Shown here one piece after another: positions 1 to 12,434 of a stretch of DNA of 64,000 nt (its first letter is position 1; each line of letters opens with the position of its first letter). The translations under genes and the position numbers were made by a program. The stretch is from Micromussa lordhowensis (Eukaryota > Cnidaria > Anthozoa > Scleractinia > Lobophylliidae): assembly GCA_964020085.1 (NCBI GenBank), contig OZ026609.1, forward strand, positions 447,701 to 511,700. Reading direction: 5' to 3'. The notes under the pieces are model-generated. The model worked only from the letters and a program-made list of their open reading frames with translations, was not told where the DNA came from and searched no databases.

Positions 1-1854
1 AGGTACTTTCGCTGTTGTTTGTGGGAGGTCCGCGGCGATGTTTTGTTACCTATGTTAAGCAAATTGACAAAAGCTCCAGCGTTAGAAAACCGCTCATCTA
101 AATCAGCAAATGAAGCAAATGAAGCATCTAGTTTCAACGTAGTTTGCAGAGGGGTTGCTGAGACACGTACACGGTAACACAAAAACTGACAGCATTATAA
201 ATTTTATCTTGCGTTTGAAGAATATTCCTAATATTTGTTACAAGCGATGGAGCTATCCTTACCAGGAACGTGGTTATCGCTATGATAGCCAGAAGAGCCG
301 TACACCCAAAAGCAATTCCAGCAAGAGCTCCAGTCGACGTTCCATGACCGTTGTCTTCCTGAACTGTGTTAACTTTGTTATTAGTACTTTCATCCTTCTG
401 CGGATGAAACGTTGTGTTCGGGCCCTCCATTGGACATTTTAGCTGTTCAGCTGAGGATAGTGTCAAAGAAAGAAAAGCAATGAGCCTGTGAGCTTAACTA
501 AGGAGTTGAATTAGGGTCTACTGAGAAACAGCTCCAGCCTAGTGGTCAGAGCGGGACCTCTGGATTTCAAGTCCGGCGCCCTAACCACCCGGCCATCCTG
601 CCTCCAGCAAATGGCTGGAATGGATGGATCTTAATCCTAAAAGTGAGTGACGGAGTGTGAGGTCAAGATGGCCGTATATTGGCCTTGTTTTCTTTTGCAT
701 ATAACAGAATACCTTCTCTTCCTCTAAAGCACACTTCTGAACTAGCGCAGTAAGGCTGTTTTAATGGCACATTGTCTTTGTTGTTTTTACACCAATAGCA
801 GCCAACGACGCCTTCACATGTTTGGGAACTGTTCCTTTCCCTGCAGCGAGGATCGAAACATTTTTCCAATCCTGGCGTAGGCTCTAGATCTTTGCATTTT
901 ATTTTAGGGACGGGAGGGCTGTGATGATCAGTTTTCGTCTCCATCTCAGGCGCTGACGGTGGACATATAGGAATGCTGAAAATAATGCAAAGCAAATAAA
1001 AAGTAGGGTTAAGTAACATATTGTCTGAGAAGCTTGAGCCACAGTCCAGCTTCGTACCTATTGATTATTACGCCATAGTCAAATCCAAATTTGAGGAGGC
1101 TATGACACTCTACGGCCCGACCCTAAGGCGGAAAATGACTTTTTCCCTCTCTTTCTCAAATTACTTTTGTAATCGTTGACGTTTTCTACACAAACATCGC
1201 GCCCACGTTACTGAGACTGTGAACAGAACCCACTGAGAACCAATCAAATTCCAGGATTCGAAAACCTGCTTTCTTAAAGTAAATAAAGCCCTTTTGAGAT
1301 GCTGTTTCTACTTATGTTCATTTTAGGTAAAGATGGTGACCGAATCATAGAAACGTCTAAATGTCAAATATTTCTAACCAGTGTCAAATCTGGAATTAGG
1401 TTTCTTAGAAAAAAAAATCGAATATCAGGGTCCGTGTTTTGGTAATTTTATGACATACACAATATGCTGTTTGCTTATTTGCAGTCCAGAGCTTTATTTC
1501 AACACAATTACATAGACAAACCTGCTATCTGCGAACTGATTAAGGCAATAACGAAACTCCATGGACGAGGTGCAGGGACATTCACACGTCAAGTTGAAGA
1601 AAGAACATTTTGTATCCAAAGAACAGGGGCATGGCTCCGGAGAGCACAAAAGCTCTCTGACAGCAACCCCTGCGAATAAATATTGACAAAGGTTGATGAA
1701 TTGATGGAATTGCTAACTGACTGATCGACTGACCGACTGATCAATCGATCGATAGATTGCCTGGGTAATCAACACTCATTCAGTCTGGAAGACGGCCCAT
1801 TGGCCAGCTAGACAGACAATTATAAACAGCCAAACAAACAGACACTCAGATAAA

Positions 1855-1885
<31 letters not shown>

Positions 1886-4800
1886 GCAGACAGACGAGCA
1901 GAAAAGCACACGTTAATTGAGCAATCGTTTAAATGTTGTGGAAATATGCTGAATTACAAACCTATATACGCGTTAGTTCCTATAATTTGCGCCAGCTGGT
2001 ATTTCGTACATCTTGCTCCGCTTCTAAGAGTGTCTGCTCCACCTGGCGGTAAGTGCACTTCGTAAAAGCGTTTCTTCCTTATCTCTTCTAGATCGCGGCA
2101 TTCTCTTTTTACCAAGTACCTTTTCTTGATTAGATCTTCTGCGATGTATTTGTCTTTCTCGGTAATATGCACGTATTCTGCATCAGATGCTGCAGTTGAT
2201 GAGAGCAAGAAGTCTTCGTGCATAATGAGGAAACCAGCGCTGTCCATTACGAAACAGGAGTAGGTTTTTGTCCATTTACACATTGGGTACACCTTGGTGA
2301 GTAATCTGTGCAAATGAAACATAATAAAGATTTGCTATAAGAAAAAGTTTAAAATTATCATGCAATAAAATATTGGTCGTTTACTGTCCACTGTCAGCAA
2401 ACATGCTGACATGGATTTTTAGTTTTCCACATATCAAAAACAGCTTTCACCTGTGGAAATACGTCAACGGAAAGTCAGCCCCCATCACTCCCAGAACCTC
2501 ATCGTTTGTATGGTGCATGTGACTTGGCTCTCCACGATACAACGCCCGGCCAGCGGTTATCACGACTCCAGCACCTCCAGAGTCCACGTAAGGAGATGTA
2601 AGAGCAAGTAAACCGACGTGAGCCAATGCTGTGCGATACCTAAAGAAATTAAACAATGAGCAATGATTTTCGTTTCCACCGAAAAGGCTGCCTTGGTAAG
2701 AAACGTAATGTAAGATGAGCCAATAATAGTTTTAGCATGGCAGAAAAATGCCAGAGGAATAATGTTATTTAAACCTTATTTAACGTCCATGCAACACACG
2801 TGATCCATATCTCTTACCAGGGCCTCTGTCTTGGGTCGTAACCTTTGTCTTGCACACTACCTGGCGTTGATCTAAAAACTCCATTTGATGTACCAATGTA
2901 TCTCCAGACCAAATACCTTGTGAGCTCCGTTTTGTCACGCAGCCACAGGTCTTCTACTTTCCATGTTGCGATCACTGTGTCTCGGATGTCACTCTTCAAA
3001 CCTGGATTTGTTACTGTTCCCGTTTTGTCCTTCATGTAAGCAGTTAGGAGGTCCACGTCGGCTTTCGTATCTTTCTTACCTAAGAACTCGAAGGGGTCTA
3101 TGTAGGCTCCTGGAGCAAACTTTACCACTGTGGTGTCTAGCAAAAATATGTAACAAAGAGGGTGCTTTATCAAGGTCTCTTATCACGGACTCGTGCTTTT
3201 GTCTGTCACTCATGGTATCTTTAAAAACGCTCTTGTACTGTATGTAAACTTTTCTACGGTGTTACTGATTGGAATGGGCGTCCCTGAGATCTAGAATTGG
3301 CCCAGGAGGTAGTATCTACTAGTAAGATCTAGACAAATGTTACGATTTTTTTCATTTCTTGTTGCCTGTCTGTTTGATATTGTAACGGATACAACGTTCA
3401 TTGTTGTGATTGCGTCACCGTCAATACCTCTTTGGTTTATGTGACATGCTGAGTAGTTGTCGGCATTACCATTCATTCGACACACGTATAAGTTGCAAGC
3501 GCATGTAGAGAAAGGATTGATCGAGGATCGTCGAATATATCATTGTAATAACGGAGAAAGAGGTATGTTACGTCATTTGTTCTTTAAATGTAAACCCTTA
3601 AATGTCTACCACGTTTAAGGATATTTGTGTTGTTAAGATTTATGTATATGCACGCCCGCGTGCTCGAGTTCGAGCTCGAGCTCGAGCGTAGATTTATAGC
3701 AATAGCTCTATTCTGCTCGTTGTATTTCAGTTTTTACAAGCTTTCAAGTCCAATAAACCCATTGAGAAAGGCACTGTTTAGAAATTCAAAGACCGAAAGA
3801 ATCGATTGATGTCAGCGTCCGCCCCGTTAAAGATATGTTATATTGAGCAGAGTTCAGGGTGAGTTGAGTTGAGAGTGATGTTAATCATTCTCGGTACCAA
3901 TTGAACACTCTTGCTGGCCACTTTCAGTCCAACCTCTATACAGCGGCCACCTTAGGGACCGAGGAAAGTGGCTGTTATGGGGAGGTAGGGGTGTAATATG
4001 ACACCTGTTCTTTTCAGATGTACAGCATTGATACTTCTTTTTTTAGATGCTTATTTCAGCCAATAATCAAAATATATCAATAGAACAAAAACTAAATAGA
4101 CACAGAGACCAAAGACGCTTACTACGGATCAAGCTTGATGACCTTTTCCAATAAAAAAAGTGTGCTTTTGCATTCACGGGTCGTCTCTAATTGATTAACT
4201 GGCCGTTGTCGAGATCGAGAGGTTATTGTGGATGCGTTTTAGTGGCCTTTGCCATTGTGAAGAGGTGGCCGTTTGTAGAGGGGTTAAAATATTAAGAGTG
4301 AATGTATGGACTTCCCGCAGGGACCAAGATTAGCGGCCGTTGTAGAGAGGTGGCCGTTAAGTGGAGGTTCGACTGTGTATGAAAAGTGTGCTTACCTTTA
4401 GCAGCATAGGTTCCAAAGTGGGAGCATGGTTTCTCTGGATGAATTAAGTCGATTCGGTGATATTTAAACGTGTAGTCTGAAAAAAAAGCAATTCGGAAAT
4501 CTCACCGTCAAGGATTTCATTAAACAAGATTTGGATCGGCATTCTGGCTAGAAAGATTTGACTGAAGGGGTGATTTCACATGCTTTCATGATACCTGCCC
4601 AGTTGGTGGTGGGTGGCCAAATGAATATTTCGATCTCTTGGTTGACTGCTTTTTGGGTTGTTTATCGATTAAATTAACATCACACCTAACATCAACTTGA
4701 TTGTATTGGGTAGGTAGATTGACGTTAGAAAATGCATCCAATTTATATAGAAATTAAAGGCCAGAGGAGACCTTGCCATACTTCATTGAAAATGCCTTAT

Positions 4801-7800
4801 TTATAAAGCACACAAGTGTGACAGACATTATTACAACATCCACGATAGATATTACGGTTCTTGAGGAACTTACCAGGAGGAATACTGAGGGAATTTAGTT
4901 GATCCTTAGCATGTGAAACTGGTACGACTACACCAACGGAGAAATCAATTTCTGCTAATGGCGCCCAGAAATACGTGCAATTAATTTCAAGGACCATCAC
5001 TCCATCCTTCTCCTTTTCCCCTCGTGGCAGAAATCTCTTGGCAACGAATGTCTTCGAACCGGATTTTCCACTAAGTGAAAGGAAGACAGAACAGGAAATT
5101 GAAAGATTATGTACTTCTAGGTTACGAAGATAGGAATGAGAAAGGAATGAGATAGGGATGAGATATCTTACGAAGATACGAAGATAGCATGTGTTTCGAT
5201 GGTGAACAGAAATCTTTAGAGGAAGATTACTGATCGACATGGATTAGCTATGAGCAATGAAACTTAAAACTAAATTTGTCGCGATATTCTCATGGACTGT
5301 ATTGACTAAGTTTGTTATTTTTATAAAATTGAAATTAAAACAAGGAACTGTGCTGCTGTATTGAAATGGTCGGCTTAAGCCCAGTGCATTGTAAAATGCT
5401 ACTTCATACTAACTTTTTAATCGAGTCAAAGATCTCGTTGAATTCTGTCTCTGTTTCCAAGGTCCTTATGTCAATAAAAAATGGGTCACCGTAGGCATCA
5501 GTTGGAATTGGAAGGAGTGGGTGTATTAAGGTTCTCCCAGAGTTGCTGACCACAAATGCATATGTACTCTGCCCTTGATTGAAGAATGTGATGTCTGACA
5601 ATAAGTCCTCAACGTGGATATCTGTACCAACTACACCAATAAAGTTGCCTTTATGGAAACAAGGTAAGGTGATCGTAATCATAAGACCTGAAAAAAGAGT
5701 GAGAGACCTTTAAGTCAAATTCATTGTTAACTAGGATACAAATACTGCAATGTCTGGTTAAGAAAATTCTTAGATGATAAAAAGCAAATACAAAAAAGAA
5801 CGCTTGATTGAAGGTTAACCAGAATGGTCACTATGATTTGTTTATGGCCATTCTGTTCATTAATTCGTGATTTTTGTGTAACATTTGCGAACGACGCTAC
5901 ATCTCCCTTTAGCCAAACATTTCTTTCTGTCATATTGACCAATCGAGTGCTTTACACAGATCCGTGAACAAGCGGTGTAAAGTACCTGTTCCAAACGCGT
6001 CAATATACGGTACAGACACAACCGGACTGAGCTGCTTTCCAAGAGCAAATAAATTGTAGTACGTTGCCATGACACTTCTCAGGGTTTTGATGTCGTTAAG
6101 GAAAGTGTATCTTCCAGGCTGAAAATGGAAAATAAGAGTTGCACGCATATGAGATGGACGTTTTCCAGAAAAACTGTAACCATTTTCAAAGGTAATGTTT
6201 AACATTTAATCGAAATGTTTTTGTATCTCTAATGAAAGGAACAGCCAAACGTTTATAGATTTATCGTATATACCAGCTCCTGGCTGTGTATCTTAAAAGC
6301 GAAAACGTTTTATCAGATATTTGCATTATCGTAAGACATAAGATGTTGGCTCTTCTCCTCGGCCCAGCAGTTGACTCGAGTTTAAAACGCAATTGAAGGC
6401 GCAGTTATGACAGGCAAGAATTTCATTATTCCACAGGGCGCCCACACAATCTGTCTGGGTAGCTGTTTATAGTAAATGTACTAGATTTACCGTTTGCCTC
6501 ACCTATAGTCGTCATATATCGCTAACTTTGTATGAAAATCAATGATAAATAAACGTTGAATTACCTCACCTGTGGTGTATAGTCGTCATTTTGTCTCAAA
6601 AGCGGTTTTTGAGCGATTTTGAATGAATTTGAGTTCGCCGTTGACTCTTCTTTATAATAGAGAGACAAGGGTGGAAACCTTGTTTTGAAAGCGTTCCAGC
6701 GCCGGGGCGATTTTTGGGGAAAAAATCGCCCCGGCGCTGGAACGCTTTCAAAACAAGGTTTCCACCCTTGTCTCTCTATTATAAAGAAGAGTCAACGGCG
6801 AACTCAAATTCATTCAAAATCGCTCAAAAACCGCTTTTGAGACAAAATGACGACTATACACCACAGGTAAGGTAATTCAACGTTTATTTATCATTGATTT
6901 TCATACAAAGTTAGCGATATATGACGACTATAGGTGAGGCAAACGGTAAATCTAGTACATTTACTATAAACAGCTACCCAGACAGATTGTGTGGTTACCC
7001 TGTGATTATTCTATAACATATTCTACATGTGAAGCAAGATTATGTTCACAGAAAATAATTTAGTCAACCGAATCCACCCACGATGTATTCAAAGCGTCGC
7101 CCAATGTACTAGCCAACCTTTAGCGCTTGTTTCATTGTGTACCAGTGGGTTTGGCAGTCTGTTAGTAATCTTAATATTAAATTTCATTATCGACTCGTTA
7201 TCTGTTTTTTATTACCGCGATGTCTCCAACGGAGGTATTTGCTGCTACACCATATTTTGCTGTGTTTTGCTTGGCGATGTCTTCAAGAATTGCTTGGTCT
7301 GCGTTGCCAAACCCGTACGTTAGAATTATAACAGAGTTGTTAAGTTCAAGGTTTCTATCTCTTATGGTCTCGAAAATCGACTCCGTCTTGTCATCTGAAG
7401 GTGCCCCATCAGTCAAAAATAAAATCACTCTTTTCTTCTTTTCTCCCGATTCTTCAGAGACTGAGCCTTTTAGAAGACTGAAAGCTTTTTCAAATCCTAT
7501 TCTGTACTGGGTTTGACCTGTAAACAAATAAACGATAATAAATGAAATAACACCTCAAGGGCTCTCCCATTTTCATCTAATGACTGCAGAGAACTTTATC
7601 TTTAGTTCTTACCATAAGGTACCAGCCCATCGACATAATTTTTCATGCATCTGATATTTGCAGGGATTGCCAGAGCTAACCGTTCACTGTAGCAGCGACT
7701 TTTGCTTCCAACGTCTCCTGGAGTTGAAGCACGATTGTTAAATGACACCACACCAACCTACAGAATTTCAACATAATTACACTGATTTGGTTTGCCTGTA

Positions 7801-9898
7801 CAAATATGTACTACGGTAGTACGACTTACTCAGATCTGGCTTGGAACACCCGCAGGTCAGGCAAGTAATACATTGCAAAGCTCCGAAAATTGTGGGGTTC
7901 TGCATCACAAAGTGCTCGCTTTTAGACCTAGAACAATGCCGTTATTTCACTTAAAACCCGCGGATGGATTTCCTTTCGTTGAGGTGCTCGGGCAAAGCGA
8001 TGGAGTCGTGGACAATAGATTTTGGTTTGTTTTGGAGCCTTCGGTGCACATGATTTGTTTGCCTTAATTACCGGAAATCCTTGGCAATATAATCCTAGAT
8101 CACTATCTACACTTTCTGCATTCAAAAGATCGCCTACCTGGTCTCTTGGGTTCATGGTGTCCAAAACTGTTTTCGCAGCTTCTTTAGCGATGTAAAGTTT
8201 TTCTCCACTCATGGACGCACTTATATCAATGACAAGCACCACGTCTTTGGCTTCAGGGGTGGCGGTTTCCACGTAATACGGTCTGTAACGAGGGTCGAAC
8301 TTGCCACATTCCTCGTGGTCGTCAAACAGTGGATAGATTGTCATGACACCCTCCTCAGATCCAAAGTACTGCCACTTAATAAAGGGATAAGTTTCCAAGA
8401 TGTCTTTCATCTCCTGAAAAACACGCTCGTCTAAATAGACTGGGTTCGTAGAAGCGCTGCCAGAAATCTTCATGCATACATTGTCGAGATCCACCTTGCA
8501 GCGGAATCGTTCGCTGTACTTCAGGGTAGATTTGTTGACGTGGCAGCATTCTGTTTCCGGTGTGGCTTTCTCGGACCTGGCGTACGAATCCTCAACTGCT
8601 TTCTTGAGGCGTTTTGTAACCTCAAATCTTGCTTTGAACTTGTCAGAGAGTTTTACTGCCAGATGTGGAGTGACCTCCTCTCCTTTGACTGTCGACTTGT
8701 GGTACTGAAATCCATCAAAATAATTCTGAAAGATAAAAGAGAACATCTTTGATCTTTTGTTATATAACTGAGAATGAATGAGCTTTACTGGCCAGCCAAC
8801 TCTATCCTCTATGAATGGGGGAAGAAGCCTGCGGTAAGGTCAACTTTCGCTCTTCAAATTTACATGAAGTAGAACCTTCAATCAACCAGTATTAATCAAA
8901 ACAAGTTAAACCAACAACAGCAGTGCTACGACTTAAGGGTCTTCCCTAAATTACTCTGCATTACTAAATTATTTAATTACTCTAAAACATTTGTAATTAT
9001 TGATAGACTGGCCCGCCTAGACTAGCATAGTTATCTGGGGGGGGGGGATGTAAATTAAGAAATAAAATGATTGATTGATTGATTTATTGAACTGTGACGC
9101 AAATACAAACAGAAGCTCGTTAGTGTCTTATCACTTCCGTTTGACGTCAGTCAGTTTAAACAAGTAGAAACGATATCAGAGGAGCTTTTAACTGTCTCCC
9201 TATTTAAATGTATACAGAAACGTAAGAATAACTTTCTGAATCATTCATGATTGCTACTCAACAAATCCGGTTCGCGACATATCGTCTTTGAATTCATAGA
9301 ACTGTGGAGCCAATATAATTATTTAGTCATGGTCGAGTTAAAAGATAATGATGCGAATCATGACGTTGATCAAATGCTTAAGTTGAATCTAAACTTTTCG
9401 AAAACAAATTATCCCAGCAAAAAGTCCATATGGTATCTTCAGCAATTATCTTGTCTACTTTCAGTTTAATTTTATCTTTAAGTCAGGGTTTTGTTTACGT
9501 GAAGCCTTCCTGTGCGAAACAAATATTAACTGCTTTCTAAGCAAATCTGAAACCATTCCATGACCAAGGGGACCAAGGCCACCTCATATCATCATTGTCT
9601 GTTCGGAAAGCTTCATACGCTTCAGCTTAGTTTATTCGGACCCAGTTGTGTTGAAAAATCCCCTTAATCTTCTGAACATGATGCTGAAATAATGACGCCT
9701 TCCCGGAAGGGAACCTACCTGCATTTCATCGACTCCAAGGGCATCTCTGGCAAACATTTGCAGCTCTCGCCCTATAAGAGTGGGGTCCAGGAGGTTTGCG
9801 TCAGCTTGGTTGATGAATGTGATGCAAAAAGAAAGTAAAAATACGGCGGAAATTATGTTCGCGGGTTGGTTTTTTCTAGCAGCCATCTTCGCTTCCAT
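1..9898 (-). CDS. alpha2delta/CACHD1-like VWA-Cache membrane protein, copy 1 (3'-partial)
   Basis: Probable cell-surface protein of the calcium-channel alpha2delta / CACHD1 family, whose members bind and traffic voltage-gated channels; the role here is inferred from the family. Exons 5' to 3' (complement): 9719-9898, 8138-8725, 7613-7757, 7216-7517, 5986-6118, 5414-5687, 4874-5070, 4396-4476, 2818-3136, 2451-2639, 1962-2305, 1522-1669, 713-975, 263-450, 49-<1. All junctions are GT/AG and the phases chain without a break. Exon 1 gives a signal peptide (hydrophobic AVFLLSFCITF). Exon 2 holds VWA_N and the start of VWA with MIDAS DISAS; exon 4 has the TDG loop. Exon 6 is a Cache segment. Exons 9-10 join as RPW-YR, a family hallmark, followed by a glycine-rich SGGAG stretch. 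Exons 12-13 are Cys-rich and exon 14 is the transmembrane helix. Exon 15 starts the cytoplasmic tail and runs off the window. Introns hold a 573-bp palindromic MITE and a 451-bp MITE. This copy is clearly more diverged from copies 2 and 3 than they are from each other. Confidence 0.85.
536..605 (-). mobile_element. tRNA-Ser-like SINE fragment
   Basis: Minus strand reads 'ggccgggtggttagggcgcc' and 'ggacttgaaatcc', like a serine tRNA. The B box is degenerate and there is no acceptor stem, so it is a SINE head rather than a gene. It sits in the copy 1 exon 13-14 intron. Confidence 0.5.
1853..1892. repeat. (CAGC/CAGA)n microsatellite
   Basis: Tetranucleotide array in the copy 1 exon 11-12 intron. 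Cognate (CAGA)n arrays lie at the same place in copies 2 and 3. Confidence 0.8.
3925..4375. mobile_element. MITE with CAGTC-AACCTC terminal repeats
   Basis: Starts CAGTCCAACCTC and ends GAGGTTCGACTG; both subterminal regions carry 'cggccacc' motifs. About 450 bp, no coding capacity, in a copy 1 intron. The ends resemble Tc1/mariner-derived MITEs (inference). Confidence 0.6.
6432..7004. mobile_element. 573-bp near-perfect palindromic MITE
   Basis: Two arms of about 284 bp around a GGGG loop near 6717, almost fully complementary along their whole length. Ends are CACAGGG/CCCTGTG, flanked by 7-bp repeats ATTATTC (6425-6431 and 7005-7011). It lies in the copy 1 intron between exons 4 and 5; copies 2 and 3 lack it. 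Confidence 0.85.
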
Positions 9899-11372
9899 CG
9901 TTCAGCAATCAAGCAACTTTAACGACTGCCTCCCACGGAACTACTTAATTGTCCTGTGTGACAGTGTAAATATTTCAAAATAGTATTTTTACATCATTGC
10001 TCCACTATTGGCTCAAAAGGTGTCTAGCTGCATGAGTCACCGTAAAAAAGGGAAATTTCTGGGGAAAACCCTTGCATGCGTATTTGTGTTCCGGTGTTTT
10101 CTATACTAAGGCCATGCCTGATTTTCGCCGCGATGCATTAATAAAACACTCGTTATTGAAGCCTATATCTAGGCCGAGTCTTCTTTACAGTCTTTTTGTT
10201 AAAGTAACGTTATTATGATGACAGTTTTCAGTATCAGTTCAGTAGCAGTTCGCTACAGGAGTCAGCTTAGAGAAAGAAGAAAAATTTCTGGGAAACCCCC
10301 GGCATGTTTATTGACTTTCAGGATGTTTCTTGTTCCGCTTTTGTCAGCGCCTTATGCCTGGCATTACGTCGATGGAATCAGTCTTGTGTGTTGACTGAAT
10401 TACCCTAAACGTGCAAAAACGAAATGCACTGACCTGACTACGTACTTTTCCGAATTATCAAGACATTTGTTTTATTCTGCCCACGGTTTGTTGACACAGG
10501 TAAATCATGAGGCGTATATAAAATATAACATACTCCATGCACTACTGTATCATGAACCATGCCGTATATTTTCTTCGGGCAAGTAGCTGTAGTTTTGCAA
10601 ATTTATGGTAATTCACACTGTGTGGGACAATGTGCTTAAATGATATTCACAATTCAAAGCTTTGAGGGTTCAGAAAATCACTGCCTGTTCATATGGCAAC
10701 ATTCTCTCTTTGAAGGAATGCTGTAGTATACGTCCCTGTAATGTGGTGTTTTAGGCCATCATCTTTTTTTTTTTTTGCGCCGTTCACTCCGTTCCTCCTC
10801 TTGTTTCTCTTTTAATCCCCTTCTCCGTATCTTTTATAAGTTGCTTTTGAAAAAGGTTAATTTTTATATTAGTTGTCGCGAGCTACAGTTTCGCTTTGTC
10901 CTTCACCGCCCCAATCTCGCCTATTACTTCTTTCATTCACGAGGCTAGAATATCAGTGCTATAAACTGAGATTCGCGGCTTCATGGATACGATTGGCCAT
11001 GGAGGCCCTGTTCAATTCACTCTCGATCTTCTAAACTAAACTTTTCTGTAAGGAAACTAACATATACTTAAAATGCATACGGTCCATATTGCCCAAATTG
11101 TACATTTACGGATAACAAAGCAATGATTTTCTTTTTTTTTTCTTTTTCTTTTCTTGTACTATCAGATGTCGCGAGGAAGTATCCATTCTGTATGGTTTTA
11201 TTCTCTACGAGAGCGTGATATTTTGAGGCCTTGGGAACATGTCCCGATCTGTATTATATAAAATTGATTGATAGAGATTATTTTTGGAATGATCTAAGCT
11301 TTGAAGATTGCATGCAAAGAAAAACACATACTACCGATAAATTCAGAACAGAAACGATAACTCGATCATCAC

Positions 11373-11555
11373 AATAGGCCATTTCCGAGTTCCCTTGTGC
11401 CTCTGTTTCAAAACGAGTCTAAGTGCGAAACCTTTCTTATGAAAATGAGTTTGATTGGAAAATGAACTTGTAGGCGGAACTCATTTTCATATGAATGGTT
11501 TCCCACTTAGACTCGTTTTGAAACAGAGGAAAGGGGGACTCGGAATTGGCCTATT
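11373..11555. mobile_element. foldback MITE, AATAGGCC ends
   Basis: 183 bp whose halves pair along most of their length: AATAGGCCATTTCCGAGT at one end, its near-complement at the other, both followed by a CTCTGTTTCAAAACGAGT block. Confidence 0.65.
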
Positions 11556-12369
11556 GACAGTGGAATGAAACGAACGGAGCCTGGAAAACATAGAATAGAA
11601 TTTATTCATACAAAACATACAACGGGCTAGTTTTTAAGAATACCCCTCCCCTCGCCATGTGAAGGCACCGGACTAGTTGCCAACGGAGAGCCGTCTACTT
11701 TACAATGCAGGACGAGAATCGTCCTTGGAACGTACCGTAGTACCGAGTGATAAATCATTTCACGCTGAAAAGTTATTGTTAAATTTTTTAGGGCCCCAGA
11801 AAACAAAACAAATGCTGAAATATCTCCATGCGTTGGATAGATACAAATCAACATTATTGAGTTACTGAGTGATCGGGAAGGGAAAGTCTGAATCTTCTGG
11901 CATTTGCTGGAGTGACAGTCAAGAATGTCAAGACTTTCTTTCAACCGTCTATTTCAATCTACTGTCAAAACATCTTGATCAAGCAAATTAATAACTACAG
12001 TATATAAAAATATTTTAAACTCTTTGTTAGTTCCATCCTCTATGAGAAAGACACACTAAGTAATGCAAATTGTCCACTTTTTTTAGCACAAGCGCAAGAC
12101 AACTTTTGTCCTGGAGTAGATTATAAGGTTTTACATTGTGGTGGACTTGCCAATAATACATATAGACTAGCTACTCGATATAGTAGTCATAGTATAGTAA
12201 AGCTGTTGTACACTAGCTAATAGATACTGACAGGCCAACATGGTTTAAGAGACCGCAGCTTGTCCTGGCTTTCGCAACCATAGCTTTGGAGACTACTAAC
12301 ATTAATTTATGATTTGTCAAAACTTTCCTTGATACACTTTAGTTCAATCGACACGACCGTACCACGTTA

Positions 12370-12375
12370 TTTATT
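12370..12375 (-). terminator. candidate poly(A) signal of copy 2
   Basis: AATAAA on the minus strand about 60 bases beyond the stop codon at 12435. Placement suits a short 3' UTR; no transcript evidence is available. Confidence 0.4.
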
Positions 12376-12434
12376 TTGTACTTTTGATAACGCACGCAGG
12401 TTCCAACTTTTTTCTTAGTCTTGATGTGTTGAAA

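Larger units (their letters stand above)
9899..12434. other. intergenic, between copies 1 and 2
   Basis: No gene recognised. It should hold the copy 1 promoter near 9900-10500. It contains T-rich tracts (10769, 11130), the foldback MITE at 11373 and the left edge of duplication unit 1 at 11759. Confidence 0.6.

Noticed and set aside
536..605. tRNA gene
   Set aside because: Serine-tRNA-like on the minus strand, but the B box is damaged and no acceptor stem forms.
11677..11868. 63-codon plus-strand ORF at the left edge of unit 1
   Set aside because: Same sequence as the foreign part of the chimeric ORF at 34440-34549, but here without a promoter, splice acceptor or homologue. Treated as chance reading frame.
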